The notes under the pieces: generated by a model
Seen by the model: the letters and a program-made list of their open reading frames with translations, nothing else
Databases searched by the model: none
Told to the model about the DNA's origin: nothing
Part shown: piece after piece, positions 38,329-47,066 of the stretch
How the letters are laid out: every line of letters starts with the position of its first letter
Position numbering within the stretch: position 1 is the first letter of the stretch
Assembly (NCBI RefSeq): GCF_019752095.1
Contig: NZ_JAIEMO010000006.1
Location: 1-64,000 of the forward strand
Reading direction: 5' to 3'
DNA from: Nitrosomonas sp.
Lineage (GTDB): Bacteria > Pseudomonadota > Gammaproteobacteria > Burkholderiales > Nitrosomonadaceae
DNA length: 64,000 nt
Program-made: the position numbers and the translations under genes

Positions 38329-40002
38329 CTATACCAATAAGGTTCTGGTTGCCATGATTACAAGTGCAATAATAGACAAAAAGGTATGCAAAGGATGTTG
38401 ACCATGAGTGCGGATATTGATTTTCATAACCAACATGAATGGGATAGACAACAAAAAAGCATGCTGCACAGCTTGCAAAATCATAGGAGAAATTTGCAAA
38501 TCTGCCATAACTATAAAAACCACAAACCAGAGAATGAGAAAGATTAGCAGTTCAAAATCTGACGCAAAAATAATCTCGTTACATTGGGTGAACAATAACT
38601 TCAACGCCACCCACAACAATGCCATTGCTGACAATACGCTTAGATATTCATAGAGCCAGGAGAAATGAAACAACACTGAGAGGTTGTAAACCAGCATCAG
38701 CGCAAAAATATTCAAATATAAAGTGCCATGCAAAATACTTAGATCTGCTGCGCGCCGGGTGCGGAAGGAAAAAAACACCAACAACGCCGCAAGACCATAT
38801 AACATCAGAACCTTACTACCACTTAAACCAAGTAATGGCGCCAACAGCGCAGGAAATAGCAGCGCTACAAGTATTACAATACCAATCGAATGCCGCCCAT
38901 CAAGCCAGTGAGCCATCCGCTTGAAAACATCAGATTGTCTGAATTTATCCAAGCGATGTATCGCCCATTTTTTTTTATCAATATAGGTGCTTCGTAGTAA
39001 CAAAAAACATGCAGACACCAACAGCCCTGCGCTTACCAAACTCAAAAAAATCACCCAATCTGGTTTATCTCGCAGCGTGATTGCCAATAAACCGAAAGCA
39101 AACATTCCAATATAGATCACGGCTACTGCTGTCGGATGTGACAAACCAATATCAATCAAACGATGGTGCAAATGTGTCCGATCAGACAAAAATGGATTAT
39201 TCTTAGAAAAAATCCGCCACGCCATTACTGACAAAGTATCAAACAACGGCAGCGCTATCACCATAGCAAGCGCGGATAGCGACAATTGCGGAGCAGTATG
39301 ATTCAAGTTGACAAGTATCACCCCTAACACATAACCCAGCATCATGCTTCCGCTATCACCCATAAAAACCCTGGTCGGATAGCTGTTGTAACGCAAGAAA
39401 CCAATAACTGCACCAATTAGAGAAATTGCAATTATCATTAACCAGCCATGATTAACACTCCATGCAAAATAACCCAAGAATGCCAATGCAATCACCGAAA
39501 TTCCACCCGCTAAACTATCCAGGCCATCTGCAAAGTTGAGTGCGTTTATGATCCCCACCAAGAAAATTACCGTGAAGACCAACGATGCTTTACCCAACGC
39601 TAAGTCGCCAATATTTAGAATATTTCCGATATATTCGACTTTCATATCGCTCAGATAAACAAACAGCGTTGCGGATATAAATTGGCCAAGGAACTTCCAG
39701 GCTGGTGAAATTTCCATTATGTCGTCAACAGCACCGGTGATGACAATTGCGACCAATCCTGTCAAAAAAGCAACAAAGAAGGTATCCAGCGGAAGGAAAA
39801 TCAAGCAAATTATTACGAAGCTAATTGAAATCGCTAAGCCACCCATTCGCGGCTTAGGTGTTGTATGTGCACTCCGGAGCTTTGGAATATCCATTGCCCC
39901 AACCTTCTGAGCTAGGCTGGAAGTCATGGGCATAAGCAGCATGGACAGAAAAATTGCCAGAGATAAAATTAACCCGATGAACTCAATCGATATTTGAGCC
40001 AT
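38329..40002 (-). CDS. WecA/MraY-like polyprenyl-phosphate sugar-1-phosphate transferase
   Basis: A 557-residue polytopic membrane protein of glycosyltransferase family 4. It transfers a sugar phosphate from a UDP-sugar to undecaprenyl phosphate, the first step in making an O-antigen or exopolysaccharide unit. Motifs: GAVDDIMEISP, NALNFADGLDSLAGG, VFMGDSGSMMLGYVLG and the terminal HLHHRLIDIG. WecA proteins are about 360 residues; here about 190 extra residues of C-terminal transmembrane segments follow the HHR motif. It is downstream of a polysaccharide deacetylase gene by 12 bases on the same strand, so the two probably act together. The sugar is unknown. Confidence 0.85.
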   Translation of the reverse strand: MAQISIEFIGLILSLAIFLSMLLMPMTSSLAQKVGAMDIPKLRSAHTTPKPRMGGLAISISFVIICLIFLPLDTFFVAFLTGLVAIVITGAVDDIMEISPAWKFLGQFISATLFVYLSDMKVEYIGNILNIGDLALGKASLVFTVIFLVGIINALNFADGLDSLAGGISVIALAFLGYFAWSVNHGWLMIIAISLIGAVIGFLRYNSYPTRVFMGDSGSMMLGYVLGVILVNLNHTAPQLSLSALAMVIALPLFDTLSVMAWRIFSKNNPFLSDRTHLHHRLIDIGLSHPTAVAVIYIGMFAFGLLAITLRDKPDWVIFLSLVSAGLLVSACFLLLRSTYIDKKKWAIHRLDKFRQSDVFKRMAHWLDGRHSIGIVILVALLFPALLAPLLGLSGSKVLMLYGLAALLVFFSFRTRRAADLSILHGTLYLNIFALMLVYNLSVLFHFSWLYEYLSVLSAMALLWVALKLLFTQCNEIIFASDFELLIFLILWFVVFIVMADLQISPMILQAVQHAFLLSIPFMLVMKINIRTHGQHPLHTFLSIIALVIMATRTLLV

Positions 40003-40014
40003 ATGTAGCGCTGA

Positions 40015-40884
40015 TTATCCGAAACGCTCACTACAGGATTGCATCTCAACAACAGGTGCTCTGGCCCAATTCACTAACTTGTCAGCCGTTTCAATGTCAA
40101 TGAAGTTGTTACAGGCCAACCATTGATCCAGCTTTTTATAGGCGCCTTTCAAGCCCACATAAGATTTAAATCTTCGATAGAGCGGAATATTTAAAACCGG
40201 CTGATCCACATCAAAATCACGTGGATGAAAGTATGTCATCACGTAATCAGCTTGGTTGGTCAATTTCTGAATCACACAGAACGGCATCAACCTGAAATAC
40301 CCTCCTCCGGAAAAAATTAATTTCTTGCCTAAAATCTTCCCAAAACTGATAGGAAATTCTTTTATTTGTCCACTTGCACAACCTAATAGGGAAGGTTGTG
40401 CCCGTCCAAAATTTTTATAACCGCCATGTCCTCGCTCAACGGGAAAAATGGAACTATCTCGTTCTATTCCATGTTCAAGGAGAGTTTCGACCATCCAGTC
40501 GTTTCCTCTAACAAAGGAAAATCCTGGCGCTCGATAGGTTTTGACTTTTTTACCCGTAATATCTTCCAGAGTATAAATTGAACGCCGCAAATCTTCTCGG
40601 AATTGATCTCGGGTTTGCTGATAGGCTAATTGGTGCATATGCGAGTGGGATGCAACTTCAAAACCAAGTTCATCGATTCGGCGAATAATTTCCGGATAAT
40701 GTTTACCCACCCAACCCAAACAAAAGAAACTTGCGCTGTGCCCGTGCAGCAAGGTTAATTCCAGCAGGCGATCGACATTGGCATGAATGCGTGGCTTGAA
40801 ATTGAGCCAGTGAGCTTCAGTAGCGGTACATTCAATGTCCAGCATGTGAAACCAATCTTCAATATCGTAAGTCAGAATATTCAT
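40015..40884 (-). CDS. Polysaccharide deacetylase (NodB homology)
   Basis: A 289-residue protein starting MNILTYDIEDWFH, the hallmark of exopolysaccharide deacetylases found with XrtA/EpsH-type loci. The Asp of the metal motif is in DIEDW, the His-His motif in VASHSHMHQLAY, and RAPGFSF is the usual catalytic loop. It removes acetyl groups from N-acetyl sugars in the polymer. The start at 40884 is preferred over 40968, which would add 28 residues absent from the family. It has no signal peptide. Together with the next gene it suggests a small exopolysaccharide locus. Confidence 0.85.
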   Translation of the reverse strand: MNILTYDIEDWFHMLDIECTATEAHWLNFKPRIHANVDRLLELTLLHGHSASFFCLGWVGKHYPEIIRRIDELGFEVASHSHMHQLAYQQTRDQFREDLRRSIYTLEDITGKKVKTYRAPGFSFVRGNDWMVETLLEHGIERDSSIFPVERGHGGYKNFGRAQPSLLGCASGQIKEFPISFGKILGKKLIFSGGGYFRLMPFCVIQKLTNQADYVMTYFHPRDFDVDQPVLNIPLYRRFKSYVGLKGAYKKLDQWLACNNFIDIETADKLVNWARAPVVEMQSCSERFG

Positions 40885-41076
40885 CTTAACGAAATGGCAC
40901 CCAACATTTTTAAAACCACTTAAATATGAAATCTTGTCAGACTGCGAATAGAACAAATATTTTACCAAGCAGCATATCTCATTTCTTTAAAATAATATAT
41001 ATGTCAAATGATTAACGGCATTATGCTGCTCTGCGACATTCTCCAAATGGCATAATCAATCTTCTGACAATCAGCC

Positions 41077-41169
41077 CTAGGAGTCTGTCGGACTTAAGGT
41101 CATTAAAAAAATCTGCACTCGCTTTCCCACTCGGCTCGCCACGATTGCTTAAGTCCGACAGACTCCTAG
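41077..41169. repeat. MITE-like palindromic repeat, family B, short copy
   Basis: A 93-base element with perfect or near-perfect inverted ends: CTAGGAGTCTGTCGGACTTAAG at the left and its complement at the right. The middle (AAAAAAATCTGCACTCGCTTTCCCACTCGGCTCGCCACGATTGC in outline) is shared with a longer copy at 63799-63967. It lies just beyond the upstream end of the deacetylase gene. No transposase is linked to it. Confidence 0.8.
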
Positions 41170-41709
41170 TGGAATAAATACAAATGATAGTGTGTGATAG
41201 GCTGGAGTGAGTTGGCGAACCTAACAATTAATGTGAACGTGTAAAGTTGGAATTCTTATCCTCTCAATCTACCGTGCTGGATTCCTGATGCTGGTATACA
41301 CCAGTTTTTTTATCGCAACCTGACTCATTTTGTTTCCTCATTGTTAAATGGGTCGTCTCGCTCTTCACTGACGATGGTTAATTTACGCGTTCTAACTCAA
41401 GAAGTACGCAATTGCTCAACATTTGGCTTTGTGACTCCAAGACTACCTGTGAGTATGCTTTGTTGATATGGGGAGACTCAGATGTTGAGACTTTGGCAAA
41501 GGTCTCATGCTAAGAATTTAAGTGCAACCTTCAAATTCCATGATATCGACTACCGCCGATCCTTCTGACGGGGCCAGGAGTAAGCGGCTTTCTCCTTAAA
41601 TTCTGCTATAAAGATACGAGGGATAAGTTTCATAAAAACTCCTCGCAAATTGATGTCCACTTGCTCGCCCTAAAGAAACCGGGTCTTACTCAACCTGCAA
41701 AACTACTAG
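41170..41709. other. Intergenic scrap region between two MITE-like repeats
   Basis: About 540 bases with no convincing gene apart from the 27-codon transposase-like fragment. At 41311-41328 it has a degenerate copy (TATCGCAACCTGACTCATTT) of the 22-base sequence repeated around the IS110 fragment. I see nothing else. Confidence 0.5.
41550..41633 (-). pseudogene. Possible transposase OrfA N-terminal remnant
   Basis: A 27-codon frame starting MKLIPRIFIAEFKEKAA, preceded by AGGAG five bases upstream, resembles the N-terminus of IS3-type OrfA proteins, then stops. No other part of such a transposase can be read nearby. It is in a 1.4-kb zone that holds only repeats and scraps. Confidence 0.3.
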
Positions 41710-41854
41710 AGGCCGTTGAAAAACTATCTGCATTGCCGCTACGGTATACGGTATTAAAACAGGTTAAAAATATTCATTTATTATTTATAAACTGCGCTTT
41801 TTCACCTATTTTTTGCCTTGCATCAACTGCTTCAAAAACATTTTTCAACGGCCT
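41710..41854. repeat. MITE-like palindromic repeat, family A, copy 3
   Basis: A 145-base element with inverted ends AGGCCGTTGAAAAAC and TTTTTCAACGGCCT, the least degraded of the three copies. The internal TCATTTATTA and TTGCCTTGCATCAACTGCTTC segments match copies 1 and 2. It sits 20 bases downstream of the small lipoprotein gene's stop. Confidence 0.8.
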
Positions 41855-41873
41855 GCTAAAGTTTCACTGATTA

Positions 41874-42005
41874 TTATTCTTTATTCGCACTATCACGATC
41901 TTTCAGAATATCTTGACTTGGAGGATACTGGCCTGGCTTTGGCTCGCCGCATGCAACCAAGAATAACGATGCTAAAACCGCTACAACAAAAAAAGAATAT
42001 TTCAT
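41874..42005 (-). CDS. Small lipoprotein of 43 residues
   Basis: The frame reads MKYSFFVVAVLASLFLVACGEPKPGQYPPSQDI and ends at a double stop. The first 18 residues are a clear signal sequence with lipobox LVAC, and the short mature part is polar. AGGAAA lies eight bases before the ATG. It resembles small entericidin-like or LPS-assembly-type lipoproteins only in layout; I cannot name it. The neighbours are mobile-element debris, but the signal and ribosome site suggest a live gene. Confidence 0.65.
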   Translation of the reverse strand: MKYSFFVVAVLASLFLVACGEPKPGQYPPSQDILKDRDSANKE

Positions 42006-42282
42006 AATATGATTTCCTATATTTGAATGTACGTTAATTGGAAATAACCCTCTATTAAAAAACAGAAAACTGACTTTTCTCTTTGCTAATTCTCAGCTCT
42101 CGTTATTTATTAGATTATCCTTTATAACATAACCAAGACTAAATTTTCGTGAAGATTCGTTAATATCACCGATTTGCAGGGAAATTAGGCGTATTCGGAT
42201 TGTCTTGGTCACATCGGTCAGAACATTTCTCCTGGCCGATTCCACTAGCACAGATGATCACTTTTTACCTGGCATCAACATA

Positions 42283-42966
42283 TTATTGAGAGCGGTCGAC
42301 CAAGATAAATTGGCGAATTCCAATAATTATGCTCATTTTTCTTGTATCGCGACCTGACCCCATTTCCATACGCTCGATGTTCTTCACATCTGCTTCGATT
42401 TCATTGAGTCGATTTAATTGTTCCTTGACTGCCTCAAACAGCATGCCAGGTACGATTTCTTCCAGTTCAACCATGCGCTGCTGTATTTCCGCTAGACCTG
42501 CTTGCCGTCCACCTTTCAACGTAATGCCAAATTCGTAGAGCAAGCCGCGCAATTGGTTCACCTGCATGGTACGGAACTTGATCAGCGACAATCTTATTCG
42601 GTGCGACGCCAGCATTGCTTGTTGATCTTCTGTTTTGCCAGCCACTGTACGCATCCCCGGTTGCCGTACCGCCGTCCAGATTGCCTTGGCATCCGCCACA
42701 TCGGTCTTGTTGCCTTGCACGAAGGGTCGAACAAACTTGGCATGAATCAGTTTGACCTCATGTCCCTGCGCCATCAGTTTGCGTCGCCACCAGTGCGCGC
42801 TACCGCACGCTTCAATTGCAATCAGTCCAGCTTCACGTTGCGCCAAAAACTCCAGCAGTTCTTGCTTGCCAAACTTGCGGTTATGAATCTCCCCGCTCTC
42901 GTGCGTCACCCAGTACAGTTGAAAAACTCGCTTTGCAATATCCAACCCATAGGTCGTAAAATTCAT
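42283..42966 (-). pseudogene. IS110-family transposase, truncated at the C-terminus
   Basis: The N-terminal DEDD nuclease domain of an IS110 transposase is readable (YGLDIAKRVFQLYWV, IEACGSAHWWRRKL, KTDVADAKAIW), followed by part of the coiled-coil linker. After about residue 200 the sequence changes to an unrelated tail and stops at 227 residues, whereas IS110 proteins run to about 340 and carry a C-terminal serine-containing transposase_20 domain that is absent here. The point of change coincides with a 22-base repeat, TCTTGTATCGCGACCTGACCCC in plus-strand order, also present upstream of the gene. It should be inactive. Confidence 0.85.
42340..42361. repeat. 22-base direct repeat, copy 1, at the IS110 break point
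   Basis: Identical to 43106-43127 and 766 bases from it. It lies exactly where the transposase sequence loses homology, so it probably marks an insertion or deletion end. The bases beyond it (ATTTCCAT versus GTTTCTAT) are also similar. Confidence 0.7.
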
Positions 42967-43105
42967 TTCAGCCCCTCCGTCCGTTTGTGGAAAGATTCTA
43001 TTATCTCCACTTTGGCACGTAGATGCCGTCAGGTCCGCGAGGGGCTCTAACTCAATTCCTATTGTTTACCCCGGCTCCCCGGTGGGGAGGGAGGCGTCCA
43101 TACCA

Positions 43106-43127
43106 TCTTGTATCGCGACCTGACCCC
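43106..43127. repeat. 22-base direct repeat, copy 2, upstream of the IS110 fragment
   Basis: Identical to 42340-42361. Just before it lies a hairpin (CTCCCC-GGT-GGGGAG, near 43073-43087) that may be part of the element's end. The two repeats bracket the IS110 fragment. Confidence 0.7.
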
Positions 43128-43258
43128 GTTTCTATGTGCGACATTATTGAGGTACAGGTTTACTTCTGCGGTCTTCGTACCGGAGATTCCAAAATTCTAC
43201 GAATTGCTGTTAGTTCGCCTGTAACGGCTGATAAATAATCATTGGCATGGTGCGATAC

Positions 43259-43339
43259 CACTAACATTCAAATTGAGAGGTACTTTGCCAGCAAGCTCAG
43301 CTTGCTGGCAAAGTGTTCCTTTCGAAGCTCGGGTTAGAC
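43259..43339 (-). other. attC integron recombination site, 81 bases
   Basis: On the minus strand it opens GTCTAAC (R'' box, 7 of 7 to RYYYAAC) and closes GTTAGTG (R' box, 5 of 7). The centre is an almost perfect hairpin (ACTTTGCCAGCAAGCT with its complement). It contains the stop codon of the 113-residue cassette gene, as expected for an attC at the 3' end of a cassette. Confidence 0.82.
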
Positions 43340-43675
43340 ATATGCCTGCACCAGCAGAAAACCAGCGAGCGGCGCTAAAGCAAACAGCACAACAACGCCA
43401 AGACACCCAGACCTAGAACCGTCGGAAGAAGTAAAACGCTCACGTTCCTGGGGTGGTCTAGACTGAAGCCACTTGGCATGACAGGACTGGCAGAAAAATT
43501 TAGTTTTGTTGTTGCGCCATGCCTCGATGGTCCGCTCGGTGTGCCGTGAAACCGCACTGCAACGAGCACACATGAAATATGTTTCTTTGGGCCGACGTTT
43601 AAGTAAGATCTTGCCAAAAAAGAACAAGACTACAACCCCTACAACTACCGCCCCGATGATGAGTTCCTGTGACAT
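43334..43675 (-). CDS. Membrane zinc-ribbon protein of unknown function in a gene cassette
   Basis: A 113-residue protein with one hydrophobic helix at each end (about residues 5-24 and 90-110) and a cytoplasmic middle with two CxxC pairs (CARC and CQSC), a probable zinc ribbon. No family is recognised. The start lies 12 bases after the R' box of the upstream attC and the stop is within its own attC (GTC-TAA-C), a standard cassette layout. Small membrane proteins are common cassette cargo. Confidence 0.7.
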   Translation of the reverse strand: MSQELIIGAVVVGVVVLFFFGKILLKRRPKETYFMCARCSAVSRHTERTIEAWRNNKTKFFCQSCHAKWLQSRPPQERERFTSSDGSRSGCLGVVVLFALAPLAGFLLVQAYV

Positions 43676-43687
43676 TTAGTTTTCCGT

Positions 43688-43774
43688 ACTTAAAGTAGAG
43701 GTGACCGGCGCTACTCGGCTTTATAGTGTAGCATCCAGCGACCGAAGAGGGCGGAGTCGACCGCCATGTTAGAT
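43688..43774 (-). other. attC integron recombination site, 87 bases
   Basis: On the minus strand it opens ATCTAAC (R'' box, 7 of 7) and closes TTTAAGT (R' box, 6 of 7). The outer arms pair as GGCGGTCGAC with a CCGGTCACC segment. The opening CTAACATGGCGGTCGAC and the TTCGGTCGCTGGATGCT segment match the attC at 25955-26044, showing common origin. It carries the stop codon of the DUF1643 gene. Confidence 0.82.
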
Positions 43775-44278
43775 GCTGTACTCTGACACATATTCAACAT
43801 AACTAGCTCTTGAGGGGTGACATTTTCCATACAACAAGGATTTTCCGCTTTGCGCTTTGAGCATCTGATTAATCGCTACTCTTCTTGTTTCGTAGGCGTT
43901 GCCGCTTCCCCATGCGACAAGAATGATATCGGATTCAGAAATGGCCTGCTGGATATGCGAATTATTTTCTGAACCGATGTGTTCGTCTTGGCCGGAGAAG
44001 TCTTTTGTTTGCACGAAAGCAAACTGGTTTACAACAATCAGCTTTTTCACCCCAGAAAACTGAGGAATACCCTTCGTGAAAATTAGTTTCTCTAGAAATT
44101 GAACTGATTTGTCAGCAATCTCTGAGTTGGCGACGCTGGGATTTTGCATTACCGCGCATACGATTTTAGTATCTCTGTCGGTTGCCTCATTGAGCGAAAT
44201 ATCTAGCCGATAGCGATATTTTGTGCAGTCGGAAAATGTGGCCAGAGCTCTCACCTTGTCAATGTGCTTGTAAATCAT
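43769..44278 (-). CDS. DUF1643-family protein in a gene cassette
   Basis: A 169-residue protein that fits the DUF1643 family: VMQNPSVANSEIADKS, VVNQFAFVQTKDF, IQQAISESDIILVAWG. DUF1643 members are often carried by phages and mobile islands and have no assigned activity. The start has AAGGATG upstream in the spacer after the attC at 44341. The stop codon lies in ATCTAAC of the next attC. The gene is one of three in the cassette run, all on the minus strand. Confidence 0.8.
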   Translation of the reverse strand: MIYKHIDKVRALATFSDCTKYRYRLDISLNEATDRDTKIVCAVMQNPSVANSEIADKSVQFLEKLIFTKGIPQFSGVKKLIVVNQFAFVQTKDFSGQDEHIGSENNSHIQQAISESDIILVAWGSGNAYETRRVAINQMLKAQSGKSLLYGKCHPSRASYVEYVSEYSI

Positions 44279-44340
44279 TGAGACATCCTTGGTTTTAAGT
44301 TGAGCCTCGACGAGTCGGCCAATGTGAATGCCATGCGTGC

Positions 44341-44402
44341 ATCTAACGCCAAGCTAAGAGATGTGCGCTTTTTGCGCGTCCTGCTTGAGTGCCTTGTTAT
44401 AT
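44341..44402 (-). other. attC integron recombination site, 62 bases
   Basis: A short, classic attC. On the minus strand it opens ATATAAC (R'' box, 6 of 7), has the complementary arms GCACTCAAGC and GCTTGGC, a GCGC-AAAAA-GCGC loop, and closes GTTAGAT (R' box, 7 of 7). It overlaps the 3' end of the HEPN-motif gene, whose stop codon (TAG) is inside it. Its length and layout resemble short class 1-type attC sites. Confidence 0.85.
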
Positions 44403-44845
44403 TTTCTTTTGATTTGAACTTGCCTACTCCGCCAATCACTCACTAGGTTTGCCAATGCTTTACCATCATTAGCCGTTTTTTCCGCGCCTTTCAAAAAATC
44501 TTCTGTATTTGGAATATTGGCTTGTCGATGTGGAAATTTTACCAAACCGTGAACATACTTATTTCTCTGCTTTCGCCAGGAATCAATCTTTGATATCAAT
44601 TCATTACATACTTCCCAAATTGCACCTGGGTTGGTTGTGGAAATTTTCCACAACATGATGAGGTTTGCAAAGGATTGACTATGGATTTGATCTGATTTCA
44701 GTGTGTCAGTTGCCTCTAGGAAACTTGCAAGACGATCACTAATAATGCTTTCTTCGATTGTAATAGCCTCGAAGAAATGCTTTGACTTTATAGAAGAATC
44801 GATACGAGTATATGCTTCTGTATAACGTTCTTGTTTAATACCCAT
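44354..44845 (-). CDS. HEPN-motif protein in a gene cassette
   Basis: A 163-residue, mostly helical protein. It carries RNKYVH (R94 to H99), the R-x4-H motif of HEPN domains, which in many toxins and defence proteins forms an RNase active site; the following GLVK and preceding helices fit the fold. The ATG at 44845 is chosen over an upstream TTG. The gene ends inside its own attC, so it is a cassette. No minimal nucleotidyltransferase (MNT) partner, the usual antitoxin of HEPN toxins, lies beside it. It might be a toxin, an antiphage effector or an inactive HEPN; the sequence does not decide. Confidence 0.6.
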   Translation of the reverse strand: MGIKQERYTEAYTRIDSSIKSKHFFEAITIEESIISDRLASFLEATDTLKSDQIHSQSFANLIMLWKISTTNPGAIWEVCNELISKIDSWRKQRNKYVHGLVKFPHRQANIPNTEDFLKGAEKTANDGKALANLVSDWRSRQVQIKRKYNKALKQDAQKAHIS

Positions 44846-45030
44846 AATGCTTCGTCCTAGCAAATATAACGTAATATATAAGACATTTTGCTCAATAACA
44901 TTTTATGTAAAAACAGGTGTCCAAAACAGGCATCAGGTCCATAATCAAGAAACTTTGGTCTTGCCAAGAATCGCATCAATCATCGTTTGCTGTAAGTATC
45001 CATTTTTGAAGCAACCATGATCGATTCCAG

Positions 45031-45921
45031 CTATCCCGTCAACAACCTCAAAGCTTCCCGATACTTCTCCATCGTCTGCCGTAAAATATCTTCCGGCAAT
45101 TCCGGCGCGGGCGCTTTTTTGTTCCAATCCTGCGTTTCCAGCCAGTCACGCACGAATTGCTTATCGAAACTGGGGGGATTCTGCCCTGCCCGATACTGAT
45201 CGGCAGGCCAAAAGCGCGAGGAGTCGGGTGTCAATACTTCGTCGATCAGATACAGTTCACCGGCGTCATCCAGGCCAAATTCAAACTTGGTGTCGGCGAT
45301 GATGATGCCGCGTTGCAGCGCGTAATCAGCGGCTTCGGTGTAGAGCTGGATAGCTTTTTCACTGACTTTTTCAGTGAGTGGTTTGCCTAACTGCTGTTCC
45401 ACTTGTATTAAAGCAATATTCTCGTCATGCGCACCGGCTGGTGCTTTGGTGGAGGGGGTAAAAATCGCGCCACAGGGCAGCTTCTCAGCCAGTTTCAATC
45501 CGGCAGGCAATTGAATGCCGCAAATTGCGCCGGTTTGTTGATAATCCTTCCAACCGGAACCGACCACATAGCCGCGCACAATCGCTTCGACCGGCAAAGG
45601 CTTTAAGCGCCGGATGACAAATGCGCGGTCGCGCACTTGTTCATGCTCACTTTCAGCAACGACCGATTCCGGTGCGATACCCGTCAGGTGATTGGGCAGG
45701 ATATGCGCGAGCTTCTGAAACCAGAAATGGGACAATGCAGTGAGAATTTTGCCTTTGCCGGGCACCGCCGTGGGCAGAATCACGTCAAACGCCGATAAGC
45801 GGTCAGTTTGCACGATCAGCAGTTGATCGTCACCAACGGCGTAAATATCCCTAACTTTGCCGCGATGTAAAAATGGCAAACTTTTGAGGTTGGTTTCAAA
45901 TACTGCGGATGATTGCGTCAT
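45031..45921 (-). CDS. purC: SAICAR synthetase (phosphoribosylaminoimidazolesuccinocarboxamide synthase)
   Basis: Joins CAIR and aspartate with ATP in purine synthesis. The 296-residue protein carries [35 protein letters not shown] and [12 protein letters not shown], all typical of the longer PurC form. Its start overlaps the purK stop by four bases, giving translational coupling in purEKC. Confidence 0.97.
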   Translation of the reverse strand: MTQSSAVFETNLKSLPFLHRGKVRDIYAVGDDQLLIVQTDRLSAFDVILPTAVPGKGKILTALSHFWFQKLAHILPNHLTGIAPESVVAESEHEQVRDRAFVIRRLKPLPVEAIVRGYVVGSGWKDYQQTGAICGIQLPAGLKLAEKLPCGAIFTPSTKAPAGAHDENIALIQVEQQLGKPLTEKVSEKAIQLYTEAADYALQRGIIIADTKFEFGLDDAGELYLIDEVLTPDSSRFWPADQYRAGQNPPSFDKQFVRDWLETQDWNKKAPAPELPEDILRQTMEKYREALRLLTG

Positions 45922-47066
45922 AGGTTCTGGATTCGATGATGTTCAAGTTGTTTTTTGATATGAATGGCTTCTCGCAATGCGCTGTCAAGTTCCGTGCTTA
46001 GCACGGTGTAATGCCCCATTTTACGCCCTGGGTGCGCCGCATTTTTGCCGTATAAATGCAATTTAGCCGATGGATGTTGCAACACCCGATGCCAATCGGG
46101 TTTTCCATTGCGCCATAAATCCCCCAGCAGATTAACCATTACCGCAGCGCTATGTTGCGTGGTGGCTCCTAACGGAAGCCCGCACAATGTTCTAACTTGT
46201 TGCTCAAATTGTGACGTAATGCAGGCGTTGATGGAATAATGCCCGCTGTTATGCGGGCGCGGCGCAATTTCATTGATCAATAATGTATCGTCCTGCAGCA
46301 CAAAAAACTCGACACACAGCACGCCCTGATAATTCAGCTTCACCGCCACCTGGCAAGCCATGTCTTGCGCTTGCTGCGCGAGTTTTGATGTTACTCTGGC
46401 CGGCACAATGCTGATATCGAGAATGCCATTGATATGCTGATTCTCGGCGACCGGAAAGGTCTGCAATAGCCCGTCGTTGCCACGCGCCACTACAACCGAT
46501 AATTCTCTTTTGAGCGGCAGAAATTTCTCCAGCACGCACACAGCGTGATTAAGTTGCTCATGAGCAGCCGTCAATTCGTCAGAATTAACAACCGGCATCT
46601 GTCCTTTGCCATCGTAACCAAATTGACTGACTTTCAGGATACCCGGAAGTAATTGCGCCACATCCTGAGCAGTCAGATCTTGTGGTTGCGCGACGATGGC
46701 AAACGGCGCGACGGAAAAGCCATTAGCCACCAGAAATTGTTTTTCCAGCACGCGATTTTGCGCAATCGCGACACAGTGCGCATCCGGCTTGACGATGCAG
46801 GATTGCACCAGCTTATGCAGCGATTCGGCAGGAATGTTCTCGAATTCAGTGGTAACAGCAGCACATTGATTACCGAGTTTTTGTAGTGCCGCGGAATCCG
46901 AATAATCGGCACAGACAAAGTCATCCGCGATTTGTCCCGCCGGGCTGTCAATTGCCGGATCCAGAACGGTTACCCGATACCCCATCTGTTGCGCCGCTTG
47001 CACGAACATGCGTCCGAGCTGCCCGCCACCTAGGACACCGAGCATAGCACCAGGCATGATGCGCAT
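45918..47066 (-). CDS. purK: N5-carboxyaminoimidazole ribonucleotide synthase
   Basis: An ATP-grasp ligase of 382 residues that carboxylates AIR to N5-CAIR. It starts [17 protein letters not shown] after a short leader and contains [28 protein letters not shown] and [17 protein letters not shown]. Its ATG overlaps the purE stop by one base and its end overlaps purC, showing a tight operon. Confidence 0.97.
   Translation of the reverse strand: MRIMPGAMLGVLGGGQLGRMFVQAAQQMGYRVTVLDPAIDSPAGQIADDFVCADYSDSAALQKLGNQCAAVTTEFENIPAESLHKLVQSCIVKPDAHCVAIAQNRVLEKQFLVANGFSVAPFAIVAQPQDLTAQDVAQLLPGILKVSQFGYDGKGQMPVVNSDELTAAHEQLNHAVCVLEKFLPLKRELSVVVARGNDGLLQTFPVAENQHINGILDISIVPARVTSKLAQQAQDMACQVAVKLNYQGVLCVEFFVLQDDTLLINEIAPRPHNSGHYSINACITSQFEQQVRTLCGLPLGATTQHSAAVMVNLLGDLWRNGKPDWHRVLQHPSAKLHLYGKNAAHPGRKMGHYTVLSTELDSALREAIHIKKQLEHHRIQNL

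Noticed and set aside
44945-45127. 60-codon minus-strand ORF overlapping the end of purC
   Set aside because: Most of it is purC read in another frame.
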